Origin: Clostridia bacterium
GTDB lineage: Bacteria; Bacillota; Clostridia; Saccharofermentanales; Saccharofermentanaceae
Direction: 5' to 3'
Length of the DNA stretch: 64,000 nucleotides
Assembly: GCA_016287245.1 (NCBI GenBank)
Contig: JAEEWG010000011.1
Location: forward strand, 29,199 to 93,198
The notes under the pieces are model-generated. The model made no database searches, was not told where the DNA came from, and saw only the letters and a list, made by a program, of their open reading frames with translations. Numbering within the stretch: position 1 is the stretch's first letter; every line of letters starts with the position of its first letter. Shown here one piece after another: positions 41,396 to 50,232 of the stretch. The translations under genes were made by a program, and so were the position numbers.

Positions 41396-42607
41396 TCAAT
41401 CAGTCTTTGATCTGTGGTCAGTTTTTACAGCCGCATTTTTCATTATAACAAGCATGATGATGAGCACTACCGGAAAAATGAGTCCGACTCCCATGCCTGC
41501 CCGGATATTATCTCCGGCACTCTGCGTGACCTTTCCGACTATCGCCGGTCCGATACTTCCTCCAAGATCTCCAGCCATGGCCAGGAGTGCGAACATTGCC
41601 GTTCCTCCTTTGGGAAACTTTTTAGAGGATATACTTATCGTTCCCGGCCACATGATCCCCACGGAAAAACCGCAGAGTATGCATCCTATTAAGCCTATGA
41701 CCGGCTCTGCCGAAAGCGACGCCATAACATAACAGGTGACGCACAGTGCTCCGGATCCGACCATGAACCATATCAGATTCAGTTTCTCTCCATATCTGCC
41801 ATATATAACGCGGCTTATCCCCATCGTCACTGCGAACATACAAGGGCCCAACAGATCTCCCATCGTCTTAGTTAATCCCAGCGCGGCCTCAGCATACGCG
41901 GAAGCCCATTGGGACATCGATAGTTCGGATGCTCCGGCACATACCATAAGACAGATCGAAACCCAGAAAAGCGGTCTTTTGCCGAGCTGTCGGATCCCCA
42001 TTCCCTGTCCTTCCTCCACGATCGGAACTATGGGACAGGTGGCAAAGTTAAAAATGTTGACTGCCGGGACCATCGCCCAGATCACCGCAAGCCATTTCCA
42101 GCTGTCCATGCCGAATATTGCAAAGAACAGCGTGGAGATCACTATCGTTCCCACGGAGCCCCAGCAGTAAAACGAATGCAAAAGGCTCATGGTCGCTTCC
42201 TTGTTTTCAAACGGGCATGCCTCGACGATCGGGCTGGCCAACACTTCGATCAGTCCGCACCCCATGGCATATACCGTTACGCTTATAAGGATCCCGCAGA
42301 AAGCATCAGGCAGAATATCCGGCAGAAATGCAAGTCCTATCAGTCCCGCTGCCGATAATACTTCAGATACTACGATACATACCCGGTATCCGATCCGGTC
42401 CACAAACTTCGCGCAGAAAAGATCGATCAGCAGCTGGGTGAAAAAGTACACAGTAGAGATGAACGCTATATTGCCAAGCGAGATCCCGTAGTCTTTATGG
42501 AATTTCAGGAAAAGCAGAGGCGCAAAATTTGCGGCGATCGCCTGCGTTACAAATCCTAAATAGCACGCTGTTTTCGTTTTCTGATAGTTGGGCATATTCA
42601 TTCTCAT
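41396..42607 (-). CDS. major facilitator superfamily transporter
   Basis: A 403-residue protein with twelve predicted helices. The inter-helix 2-3 loop carries FVDRIGYR, matching the MFS D-R-x-G-R/K motif. Helix 4-5 with SPIVEACPFENKEATMSLLHSFYCWG is typical of the FucP/YfkF-like sugar or drug branch. The substrate cannot be read. Ribosome site is weak; ATG 42607 and the two later Met codons are all possible. It lies between GrpB and the TIR operon on the same strand. Confidence 0.85.
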   Translation of the reverse strand: MRMNMPNYQKTKTACYLGFVTQAIAANFAPLLFLKFHKDYGISLGNIAFISTVYFFTQLLIDLFCAKFVDRIGYRVCIVVSEVLSAAGLIGLAFLPDILPDAFCGILISVTVYAMGCGLIEVLASPIVEACPFENKEATMSLLHSFYCWGSVGTIVISTLFFAIFGMDSWKWLAVIWAMVPAVNIFNFATCPIVPIVEEGQGMGIRQLGKRPLFWVSICLMVCAGASELSMSQWASAYAEAALGLTKTMGDLLGPCMFAVTMGISRVIYGRYGEKLNLIWFMVGSGALCVTCYVMASLSAEPVIGLIGCILCGFSVGIMWPGTISISSKKFPKGGTAMFALLAMAGDLGGSIGPAIVGKVTQSAGDNIRAGMGVGLIFPVVLIIMLVIMKNAAVKTDHRSKTD

Positions 42608-42643
42608 AGCAACCGGCTAACATTGCGATTCCAAAGAAAGCCT

Positions 42644-45001
42644 TTACTGTTCAAGATCTATCCACATTGCGGGACGTACGAAGTTCATGCTGGAAAAGAC
42701 ACTTCGCCCGCCGAAGTTCACATACCCGTCCTCGCTGACATACGCACCGGGTGACCTAAGCCACCACTTGCCCTGTCCGACGCCCGCTTTTGCCTGGCAA
42801 TACCCGGTTCCCTCACACGCGCGTACGCTGACTGAATTGAAATACAGATTTGCTTCCGTGCTGTCTAAAAGGAAGATCCTGTCGATGGTGTCGCCTCCTG
42901 ATGGCATACTGTATGAATGGTTTTTGTCCGCCGCAACCGGCATGCTCAAGATCATGTTCTTTTCTTCCGCGCTAAAAGCACTGTTCAGGAACGTGTCGTT
43001 GAGCCACTTTCTGAGAGAACAGGTCTCCCAGGTTGCATCTGCATTACTCTCGTTATATCTTTGAATATCGATCGCGTCTTTACTGATGAGAAGGATCCTG
43101 TTTCCCTCATTTTTCAGTATGAGCCATTCGATATCATCGACCTCTCCTTTTGCTGTCCGAGGATATTTGCCGAACGGGATCTTCACAAACCCTTTATATT
43201 TCGAGATCTGCCTGATGTTCTTCTCATCTATGATCTCTACGACGCGGGGATTGGATAAAAGCACCTGAATAGCTTTCCCGAAACTCAGCGAGACCTCGCT
43301 TTTTCCCTGTTCCTGCCCGGCCTTTTCCCGAAGCTGGGAGAATTCCTCATTTGCAGCAACCAGAGCTTTCAGCGCATCCTCTTTCGTAGAATAACCTCCG
43401 AGCTTTTGACTCTCATTGGTAAGTTTCACATCCATCTGCTTTACCGACGCTGTGATTTCCGCGATCTCACTTTCCAGGCGTTTCTTCTCCTTGCCGGCAA
43501 ACATACCGAGAGAATCACGCTGGGAACAAAGCTCCTGTAACTTCTTATTTGCCGCTTCTTTTTCCACAGTAAGCTTACGCATCTTCGAAACAGCCTGATC
43601 GTAGCCGTCACAGATCGTTTCAAGAACAGAAGCCTTTTTCGAAGCAACTGAATACTGATATTCAAAAGACTTCTCTTTTGAAGTGAATGTGGCGATCACT
43701 TTCTCCGCCGCTTCCTGCGCAGCTTTTTCTTCCTGCTTTTTTCTTTCCTCTTCCGCCTTAAGACGCATTTTCTCTGCAGTCTTATACGAATTGATGTATC
43801 CGATGATGTCGTTTCTCAAAGCGTCACTTCCGTAGCGCAGCGCTTTTTGCGTGTTCAGGTTATTCTCAAAGTAGGTCACATCGTTAAGTGCCACGAGATT
43901 GGAAATCCTTAAGTCCGCCATCGCTTTTGCAAGATACGCCTCACCGTTTTCCGGATCGATATCCAGCACTTTTTCCGCATAAACTTCAGCACTGTACCAA
44001 TCGCCATCTTCAAGGAACATAAAGGTACGCTTGAGAAGTCCCAGTTTGGTCAGATCGCCTTCTTTCAAAGCTACCGGAGGCGCTGCCGGCGCTGATTTCT
44101 GACTCTTCGTTCCCAGGATCTTCTCGATACCACGGAGCAGGTCCTGCATGGCACCGACTTTTCCCATATCCTGCGCCTGGAGCCTTGCAAATTCCTTCGG
44201 CATATCGTATGCATCGATGCCCTTATAGCAGGGGATCAGGGTCTTCTTCGCGCCTTTTTCGATCAGGCTCAGGAAACGGCTCCACTCATTTTTCACCCAG
44301 ACGGCGTTATAGTATTCGTAATCCGTGCCGAAAGCCAGCATGATCCTGGCGGAGTGAAGAGCCGCGAAAATATACGGCTCGTATTCCTGACCGAGCTTAT
44401 CTTCGAGGGTGATCCGAGAGAAGAAAACTTTATATCCTTTTTCCACCAGCGCCTGATAGACATCCTGGGCGATCACACTGTCGATCGTGCGATTGCCGGA
44501 AGCATCTGTTTCTTTATAGCAGATAAATATATCGTACGGCGCTTCTTTGGAAGAAACTTCATTAATAGCGATACGAAGAGCTTCTATGGCTTTGGCTTCT
44601 TCTCTGTACACGGCGCGGGAAGCAGGATCCGAGCATTCCATGACCATCTCGAAATCCTGATCTTCCATGATGCTGTCAAAAGAAGATCTGTGACATGTCG
44701 GGACCTTTTTCCCGGTTGCGGGATCGTCCACATATTCAATGCCGTACTTGCAAAGAAGCAGCCCCCAGTAGGCTTCCGCCTCTTCCGGGAAATCCGATAC
44801 CAAAGCCTCGTATACACCGGAGGCTTTATCGAATTCACATGCGCTTCTTAATCTGTTCGCACGCGAAAACAGATTGATCTTTTTCTCATCATCTAGTTGT
44901 GGTACAGTCTGAACCGAACCACAGTATTCACATTCACATACGGTCATGCCCTCGGTAATATCCAGGGCACCGCCGCACATCTTACATTTGAATACTGCCA
45001 T
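42644..45001 (-). CDS. zinc ribbon-TIR-TPR-coiled-coil protein with C-terminal DUF6273-like domain
   Basis: A 785-residue multidomain protein. A zinc ribbon (C6, C9, C24, C27) leads to TPR-like helices (40-100). Residues 155-295 are a TIR domain (YDIFICYKETD, VFFSRITLED, EYEPYIFAALHSARIMLAF). Glu208 in EYEPY aligns with the catalytic Glu of SARM1-type TIR NADases. Another TPR-like unit (320-365), a Lys/Glu-rich coiled coil (405-560) and a DUF6273-like domain (about 605-785, GKWWLRSPG and VRPAMWID) follow. It is the third gene of an operon with a four-helix membrane protein (16-bp gap) and an SPFH protein. TIR domains with this Glu often hydrolyse NAD+ or make signal nucleotides. Activity here is inferred, not shown. 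Confidence 0.85.
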   Translation of the reverse strand: MAVFKCKMCGGALDITEGMTVCECEYCGSVQTVPQLDDEKKINLFSRANRLRSACEFDKASGVYEALVSDFPEEAEAYWGLLLCKYGIEYVDDPATGKKVPTCHRSSFDSIMEDQDFEMVMECSDPASRAVYREEAKAIEALRIAINEVSSKEAPYDIFICYKETDASGNRTIDSVIAQDVYQALVEKGYKVFFSRITLEDKLGQEYEPYIFAALHSARIMLAFGTDYEYYNAVWVKNEWSRFLSLIEKGAKKTLIPCYKGIDAYDMPKEFARLQAQDMGKVGAMQDLLRGIEKILGTKSQKSAPAAPPVALKEGDLTKLGLLKRTFMFLEDGDWYSAEVYAEKVLDIDPENGEAYLAKAMADLRISNLVALNDVTYFENNLNTQKALRYGSDALRNDIIGYINSYKTAEKMRLKAEEERKKQEEKAAQEAAEKVIATFTSKEKSFEYQYSVASKKASVLETICDGYDQAVSKMRKLTVEKEAANKKLQELCSQRDSLGMFAGKEKKRLESEIAEITASVKQMDVKLTNESQKLGGYSTKEDALKALVAANEEFSQLREKAGQEQGKSEVSLSFGKAIQVLLSNPRVVEIIDEKNIRQISKYKGFVKIPFGKYPRTAKGEVDDIEWLILKNEGNRILLISKDAIDIQRYNESNADATWETCSLRKWLNDTFLNSAFSAEEKNMILSMPVAADKNHSYSMPSGGDTIDRIFLLDSTEANLYFNSVSVRACEGTGYCQAKAGVGQGKWWLRSPGAYVSEDGYVNFGGRSVFSSMNFVRPAMWIDLEQ

Positions 45002-45017
45002 TTTTCACACCTAACGC

Positions 45018-45707
45018 TTATTTACTAAGCTTGCACGCCCGATTTCTTTCAGATAATCCATTCAGCAACTGGCCGCAGAAAGATCTCGCGGTGTCATAGT
45101 CTCCGTTACTGAGAGCAGTCTTTAACTCATTCAGCTGAGTGGCCAGTCCGGCTTCCATGGCTTTTGTCGCTTCAGAAGAGACCGGATCACTGAACTTAAA
45201 CTCATCGGCAAGTTTCTGAAGATCCTTCTTGAGTGATTCATCCGCGCACTGGTCAGCCAGTCCGGCAGACATTGCCTGAAGTGACTTCATGTTGGAAACA
45301 TTCATCTTGACGGAAACGTCCTGACGGATGACCTCATCGTGTACGATCTCAGCAGCAATGCAGCCGATCGCCGCAACAGCGAAGATAATGACATTGATAA
45401 TGAGCACTACCCAGGCCGGGATGTCTTCTGCAAAGCACATTTCGATGATGCTTACCACCAGCTGTACAGCGAGATAAGTAACTCCGATCCTGGCAATAGG
45501 GAAACCATAGAACTTGCTTCTCGGGCTTCCGCCTCTCTTAAAGGAGATATTGAAAACATAGATCTGGAAAAGGATCGCAACCACTGCGGAAATGTAGGCG
45601 ATCCAGAATGCCGCCGTCATGCTGAAAGGAGCAGCAAAAGCAATTACACTAAATACAGCCAAAATGATCGCTAATACGATATAACCACGTAATCCGTTCT
45701 TGCTCAT
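45018..45707 (-). CDS. four-helix membrane protein of the SPFH-TIR operon
   Basis: A 229-residue protein with four transmembrane helices in two pairs (about 8-55 and 70-120) and a cytoplasmic helical tail (130-229; QAMSAGLADQC, DPVSSEATKAMEAGL) that may form a coiled coil. It starts 3 bp after the SPFH gene and ends 16 bp before the TIR gene, so the three are co-transcribed and probably form one complex. It could tether or gate the TIR protein at the membrane. No family recognised. Confidence 0.7.
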   Translation of the reverse strand: MSKNGLRGYIVLAIILAVFSVIAFAAPFSMTAAFWIAYISAVVAILFQIYVFNISFKRGGSPRSKFYGFPIARIGVTYLAVQLVVSIIEMCFAEDIPAWVVLIINVIIFAVAAIGCIAAEIVHDEVIRQDVSVKMNVSNMKSLQAMSAGLADQCADESLKKDLQKLADEFKFSDPVSSEATKAMEAGLATQLNELKTALSNGDYDTARSFCGQLLNGLSERNRACKLSK

Positions 45708-45710
45708 AGA

Positions 45711-47126
45711 TTACTCTCCTCTCTTCTTTCCACAGTTATTACAGTAATTACCAACGATTCCCTTTAATCCGCAGCTGCAGTCCCAGGTATCCGGAGCTAC
45801 AGGAAGCGGTCTTCTGCTTCCGCAATTGTTGCAGAAGTTTCCGACGACGCCCTTCTGTCCGCAGGAGCAGTCCCAAGCATCCGGAGAAGGAGCAGGCGCT
45901 GCCTGAGTATTATTGGCTGTCTGCTGTCCGCCGATGCCCTGCATCATGTTGCCGATCTGCGGCATAATTGCATTGGCTGCCGCCATGCCGACACCGAGTC
46001 CCATCATGTCGCCTACGATGCTGCTTCCGCCGCCTCCGTTGGAAACTTCCGGACCCATGTTTCCGATACCTTCGGCATAAGCCTTCTGAACTTCTGCCTG
46101 GAGAACATCTTTCTCGTTGTAGCCCTTCGCTCTCATGACTTCTGCTTCTGCGAGGCCTGCCATCTTCGTAGCCTCGGCATCCGCCTGTGCGGCGATGATC
46201 TTTCTTTCTGCTTCGCGTCTTAAGACTTCCGTCTCGGTCAGCTGCTTCTGCAGTTCTGCTTCTCTGTGAGCTGCTTCAATCGCCGCCTTGCTCTGTTCCT
46301 GAGCGGTGCGGTACTGTGTCTCACTCTGGGCCTGCGCGGTCTTGACCGTCGCTTCCGCCTGAATGATCCTGGTCTGCAGCGTGATCGTGTGGAGTTCTCT
46401 GATCCGCTTGAAGTTCGGGTCATTCTCCGGAAGAACGATGCTCGTTACATAGAACTGCGGGATCGTCAGACCATACTCCTCGAATCCCGGAAGGATCTTC
46501 TCTTTCAGATTATCGGAAATAATACCAAGATTCTCATCGATCTCCAGGATATCGATCGCTTCGGACTTGATGACTGTCGGAAGATTCGTCTTGACCGCAT
46601 TGGAGATCAGCGGACGGAAAGATTCCTGAAGTGACTTGGTAAAGCCGGCGCCATCTTCCCAGGCGATGCCCTTCATCGTGCCAACCAGCTGAACAAGCAG
46701 TTTTCTGGAATTGGAGACCTGAAGATTCATCTCACCGGATGCACCGAGATCCAGAGGCGTGCCCGTCAGCGGGTCAATAAATCTGACCTTGTCCGGAGTG
46801 CCCCATTTGATGGCCATCTGCACGGTCTTATTAATGAAATATACTTCCGCATGAAAAGGACTTACTGATCCTGTTGCCAGTTTATAGGCCTTTTCAAGGA
46901 TCGGGAGAGACTGTGTCTCAAGAGTGTAGCGTCCCGGTCCGAATGTATCTAAAGCCTGGCCGTCTTTAAAGAAGACCGCCTCCTGGCTTTCGTGAACGAT
47001 CAGCTGGGATCCATAGTTGAAATCCTCGATCGGATGCTTCCAGATAAAGGTTTCGTTATCGCCCTCGTACTTAATTACGCTGACCAGACCTTCTTTTTCG
47101 GTTTTCAGTTTATCGGAATTCGTCAT
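45711..47126 (-). CDS. SPFH-domain (YdjI-like) protein with two C-terminal zinc ribbons
   Basis: A 471-residue protein. The N-terminal two thirds is an SPFH/Band-7-type domain of the YdjI or virion-core-like branch (HPIEDFNYGSQLIVHESQEA start, SPFHAEVYFIN). A long Ala/Glu/Gln-rich coiled-coil helix follows (about 255-350), then a Gly/Met-rich hydrophobic patch. The end holds two zinc ribbons of the form WDCSCG-x8-FCNNCG, closely alike. SPFH proteins form large membrane-bound rings. ATG 47126 was chosen with GAGGG upstream. It is the first gene of the TIR operon, and its promoter carries direct repeats. Confidence 0.85.
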   Translation of the reverse strand: MTNSDKLKTEKEGLVSVIKYEGDNETFIWKHPIEDFNYGSQLIVHESQEAVFFKDGQALDTFGPGRYTLETQSLPILEKAYKLATGSVSPFHAEVYFINKTVQMAIKWGTPDKVRFIDPLTGTPLDLGASGEMNLQVSNSRKLLVQLVGTMKGIAWEDGAGFTKSLQESFRPLISNAVKTNLPTVIKSEAIDILEIDENLGIISDNLKEKILPGFEEYGLTIPQFYVTSIVLPENDPNFKRIRELHTITLQTRIIQAEATVKTAQAQSETQYRTAQEQSKAAIEAAHREAELQKQLTETEVLRREAERKIIAAQADAEATKMAGLAEAEVMRAKGYNEKDVLQAEVQKAYAEGIGNMGPEVSNGGGGSSIVGDMMGLGVGMAAANAIMPQIGNMMQGIGGQQTANNTQAAPAPSPDAWDCSCGQKGVVGNFCNNCGSRRPLPVAPDTWDCSCGLKGIVGNYCNNCGKKRGE

Positions 47127-47161
47127 ATCCAAGCCCTCTCTAACCAATTTATTTCTATCGT

Positions 47162-47190
47162 AGTATAACAGATTTCAAGATCCTTTGATA
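47162..47190 (-). promoter_or_regulatory. promoter of the SPFH-TIR operon
   Basis: -10 TATACT (47162-47167) and, 17 bp away, a poor -35 TATCAA (47185-47190) on the minus strand. Confidence 0.55.
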
Positions 47191-47219
47191 GGTTCTTTTC
47201 ATCGGTAATAGGCTCTTTT
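47188..47219. promoter_or_regulatory. two direct repeats at the SPFH-TIR promoter
   Basis: ATAGGTTCTTTT (47188-47199) and ATAGGCTCTTTT (47208-47219) differ at one base and are 20 bp apart, two helical turns. The first overlaps the weak -35, the position expected for an activator. Confidence 0.55.
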
Positions 47220-47253
47220 AATCCGCGATTCTTATGTCACCAATGCTTCATCA

Positions 47254-47649
47254 TCATAAAGTTCCTGCTCTCAGTGCATTTCTGACCGCGTCCTTTATTA
47301 CTTCGCTGGACATAGTGGCTCCGGAAACCGCATCCACCTCGACATCATTTCTGTCCACCATGTCCTCTACTATCTTATTTGCCGGACCTCCCCGACCGCA
47401 CTCATGCTTAAGAATAACGATATTCTCGATCATTCCGCCGGATACTGTTACCTGTACCTCCACCTTAACAAGATCCGTCTTGCTAATACCATTATATACG
47501 CCATCTGCTACCTGACCAACATCTACCGGTGTTTTGTCGAAGGATCTCACCTGCGCACTCATTCGAAAATAGACTATCGCCACTGCGGATATAATGAGCA
47601 CCGCCAGTACGATCACGATCACAAGCAGCGTTTTAAACAGCTTTTTCAT
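47254..47649 (-). CDS. membrane-anchored FMN-binding domain protein
   Basis: A 131-residue protein with one N-terminal membrane anchor (about 5-28) and an FMN-binding domain. VDAVSGATMSSEVIKDAV near the end is the flavinylation motif (S/T-G-A-T/S), where FMN is attached to Thr by ApbE-type enzymes. It probably relays electrons outside the membrane. It overlaps the flavodoxin gene by 17 bp and is the last gene of the marR operon. No ApbE gene is visible in the window. Confidence 0.85.
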   Translation of the reverse strand: MKKLFKTLLVIVIVLAVLIISAVAIVYFRMSAQVRSFDKTPVDVGQVADGVYNGISKTDLVKVEVQVTVSGGMIENIVILKHECGRGGPANKIVEDMVDRNDVEVDAVSGATMSSEVIKDAVRNALRAGTL

Positions 47650-48184
47650 ATTCTTTTTCTCCGAGATAAGAAACGATCGGTTCTATATACTTAATGTCAG
47701 AGATGTCGTATGAAGAAGCCATCATCTCGGCCATCACCTTTTCCTTCTCTGTAGCATCTTTTTTGTTTTTCAAAGCGGATACAAACATCTTCATGGCGAT
47801 CCGGGATGGCGCCTTCATGTTTGCATAGTTAAATCCGCCCTGGCAGTAGAAGATCTTTATATATTTCTTCTGCTCATCTGTAAGCGCCTTCTGAAGAATA
47901 ACGTCTATATCCGGATTGTCACAGGGACTTCCACCAACGCAGAACATAGCCAGACGCTTATCCTTCCAATTAGCGGCTTTTCCCAGGAACCACTTCGCTT
48001 TCACAATACTCCCTGCCATCGCCCAGCCGCCGTAGCAGATCGCATCATAGTCCTTGAAGTAATCCTCCCTCTTCTTTTTAGCTTCCTTGAGGTCCAGAAG
48101 ATCTCCCCTCAATTCCTCTGCCAGCCACTGTGCATATCTTTTGGTAAATCCTGTCTGTGATGTGTAAATAATCAGTGTTTTCAT
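47633..48184 (-). CDS. flavodoxin-domain protein
   Basis: A 183-residue flavodoxin-fold protein. The phosphate loop is YTSQTGFTKRYAQWLAEEL at residues 7-25 (T/S-x-T-G-x-T type). The FMN-contact loops GGWAMAG and VGGSPCDNPD follow. It resembles HemG-like or stand-alone anaerobic flavodoxins that carry electrons. It overlaps marR by 4 bases (ATGA) and the FMN-binding gene by 17, so all three are coupled and are under MarR control. Confidence 0.88.
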   Translation of the reverse strand: MKTLIIYTSQTGFTKRYAQWLAEELRGDLLDLKEAKKKREDYFKDYDAICYGGWAMAGSIVKAKWFLGKAANWKDKRLAMFCVGGSPCDNPDIDVILQKALTDEQKKYIKIFYCQGGFNYANMKAPSRIAMKMFVSALKNKKDATEKEKVMAEMMASSYDISDIKYIEPIVSYLGEKEYEKAV

Positions 48185-48660
48185 AATTCGCTCAGATTCC
48201 TTTCCATTTTCACAATCGTTTGTATAGTGGTCATCAGGCTTTTTTCATCGATGCCATCAAAAATGCGTCCGATGATGTACTGACTCTGCTGACCGTTATT
48301 ATCGTTCTTTTCCAGAAAATTCCTGCATTTCTCAGTCACATAGATGCGCTGCTTCCGCTTGTCTTTTTCATCGGCAAAAGTAGAAACAAACCCCTTCTTC
48401 TCAAGCTTCAACAGGATCTGTTTCACATTCTGATGAGAACTTCCCATGACATCGGAAAGTTCATTCAGTGTCGGAGGTTCCTTACACAAGTTGATACAGA
48501 TTACGGAAAAGAACTGTTTCCAGGTGATCTCCTTGAAAAATGCATCAGCCGCCGCCTGATACCGGTTATCAAACGCACTGAGCAGTCCAAGCAAAAAAGG
48601 CTGTGGAGGCATATCGCCGAAATTCACGTTGCCTAAATTCATCATCTCATCGTAATTCAT
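48181..48660 (-). CDS. MarR-family transcriptional regulator
   Basis: A 159-residue MarR-type winged-helix protein. The recognition region includes LNELSDVMGSSHQNVKQILLKLEKKGF, and the wing has KDKRKQRIYVTEK. MarR proteins are usually dimeric repressors released by small ligands or oxidants. Two operators in its own promoter suggest autorepression of the marR-flavodoxin-FMN operon. The ligand is unknown; the gene content suggests redox or flavin-related stress. Confidence 0.9.
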   Translation of the reverse strand: MNYDEMMNLGNVNFGDMPPQPFLLGLLSAFDNRYQAAADAFFKEITWKQFFSVICINLCKEPPTLNELSDVMGSSHQNVKQILLKLEKKGFVSTFADEKDKRKQRIYVTEKCRNFLEKNDNNGQQSQYIIGRIFDGIDEKSLMTTIQTIVKMERNLSEL

Positions 48661-48679
48661 ATTTGTTCCTCACCAATTT

Positions 48680-48720
48680 ATGTAACATGTTACCTTTGCA
48701 AATAATGTAATATGTTACCT
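48680..48720. promoter_or_regulatory. tandem MarR operators
   Basis: ATGTAACATGTTACCT (48680-48695) and ATGTAATATGTTACCT (48705-48720) differ at one base, are each dyad-symmetric (GTAAC-AT-GTTAC), and lie 25 bp apart. One falls between -35 and -10, the other just downstream of -10. Confidence 0.8.
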
Positions 48721-48732
48721 GTTTTTTGTCAA
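48704..48732 (-). promoter_or_regulatory. promoter of the marR operon
   Basis: -35 TTGACA (48727-48732), 17-bp spacer and -10 TACATT (48704-48709) on the minus strand. Confidence 0.7.
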
Positions 48733-48803
48733 CACTTTTTTCGAGGAAATTTTCAACACGAGTTACATCGAAGACCTGAGATGATTATCAAAAGGCGCCA
48801 GCA

Positions 48804-49253
48804 TCATTTTCCGCGCCTAAACCAAAGAACGGTCACCACTCCGTCCAGCTCTTCTCCAACGATATCGAAACCAAAGCGCTCCGTATAGAATCTGATATTG
48901 CGGTCATTATCTTTAGGAGTAACCAGTGATAGTTCATTCCAGTCCGGATGCTCACGCAAAAAATACTCCATTAATGACGTTCCGATTCCGCGCCCCTGCT
49001 CTTCTTTAACTACAGCTAAGCAGCCAATGTAGTACTTTCCCGGCGCTTCTTCTTTATATGAAATTACTCCTACAGGCTTATCCTGATCGTATGCAATAGT
49101 TTTCGGATAATCAAGGATCGACTGTTCCATGCTTTCTTTGGAACGGCCATACGCCTGACACTGTCCATATCGATGAAAATCATCGTAAAAAGCAGAGTTA
49201 TATATTTCCACCAGGGTCTCTGCATCACTTAAATCTGCATTCTTATAGATCAA
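48804..49253 (-). CDS. GNAT-family N-acetyltransferase
   Basis: A 149-residue GNAT with the acetyl-CoA loop VVKEEQGRGIGTSLMEYFL near 80-98 (Q-x-x-G-x-G) and the C-terminal NIRFYTERFGF motif. The acceptor is unknown. It is 12 bp downstream of the APH-like gene and shares its transcript. Confidence 0.87.
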   Translation of the reverse strand: MIYKNADLSDAETLVEIYNSAFYDDFHRYGQCQAYGRSKESMEQSILDYPKTIAYDQDKPVGVISYKEEAPGKYYIGCLAVVKEEQGRGIGTSLMEYFLREHPDWNELSLVTPKDNDRNIRFYTERFGFDIVGEELDGVVTVLWFRRGK

Positions 49254-49265
49254 AGCATATCACCT

Positions 49266-50228
49266 CTACTCCTCTGTCTCCATCCCCATTTTCTCAAGGC
49301 ACGTAGCAGCCATCTCTTTGGCCCAAAAATACTGTCCTTTATCGTCGAAATCTCTGTAATACACTTCTATCATCATCGTTAAATACAGGATGATATCGTA
49401 CCAGCGCAATCTTTTTTCTTCCACTTCCGAGAACGAGGTCTGTCCAAATCCTTCCAGGAAATGCCTGCCCCGGTTATGCATTCTGAAACGGTCATCCATA
49501 AACGGTTCACCCCATAATGCTCTTTCCCAGTCAATGATCCCGGACACGTGCCCGTCTTTGACGAATACATTTCCTTCCCACATGTCCCAGTGAACCAAAG
49601 ATGCCTCTTTTACCGCTTCAAAAGCACCCTTATCCTTCTCCAGCTGATCCATAAAAGTCCGTTCATCACATACGATGTCGATGTCTTTTCTCTTCGCATC
49701 AGAAAGCAGATTCTCCAGCATGTGTTTTACAAAGAGAAACAGTGAATCAAATCGCCTATCTTCTCCCAGAAAACCGAATTGTGGATTTCTTACTTCCGAT
49801 AATTCACGGGATATCTTGCCGATCTCCGTATCGATTACGGCGATCGCTTCTTCGGACATATCTTTTCTAGCAAAAGAGAAGTTATCCCCCTTCAGTTTTT
49901 CCATAAAGAAATAGTGTCCGTCGCATATCGTGTTACTGGTATCGTAGAATTGGATATCCGCCACTTTAAATGAACAGTTTTCAGAAGCCAGCTTCATGGC
50001 ACTGATCTCTGCCTCCATCAGGTTGACTTCATTGGAGGTATTCCCGCTTCTGTCTTTTGCCGCGATCTTCAATATGCTTTCGGAACCATCCTGAAAAGAA
50101 ATGTCGTACGTTACATTGCACATGCCTTCCGTTAATTCTTTGATCGATGCGATCTGCTTATCCGGAAAAGCTTTTCGGGCCATACGGGAGATCGTTTCCC
50201 TGGATTGTCTGTTTTTGGTTATCGTCAT
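49266..50228 (-). CDS. aminoglycoside phosphotransferase (APH) family kinase-like protein
   Basis: An APH/choline-kinase-fold protein of about 320 residues. The Brenner-type loop VHWDMWEGNVFV has the catalytic Asp and Asn, and IIDWERALWGEP has the metal-binding Asp-Trp. The N-terminal lobe carries the beta-strand Lys in ESILKIAAK. Many such proteins act on sugars or metabolites and not on antibiotics, so resistance should not be assumed. ATG 50228 (MTITKN) is preferred; ATG 50252 would overlap the upstream GNAT gene. Confidence 0.85.
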   Translation of the reverse strand: MTITKNRQSRETISRMARKAFPDKQIASIKELTEGMCNVTYDISFQDGSESILKIAAKDRSGNTSNEVNLMEAEISAMKLASENCSFKVADIQFYDTSNTICDGHYFFMEKLKGDNFSFARKDMSEEAIAVIDTEIGKISRELSEVRNPQFGFLGEDRRFDSLFLFVKHMLENLLSDAKRKDIDIVCDERTFMDQLEKDKGAFEAVKEASLVHWDMWEGNVFVKDGHVSGIIDWERALWGEPFMDDRFRMHNRGRHFLEGFGQTSFSEVEEKRLRWYDIILYLTMMIEVYYRDFDDKGQYFWAKEMAATCLEKMGMETEE

Positions 50229-50232
50229 CTTC

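Noticed and set aside
49266..50228. Reading the APH-like gene as an antibiotic-resistance gene
   Set aside because: Kinase motifs are present, but the family includes many metabolic kinases and no resistance-specific feature is seen.
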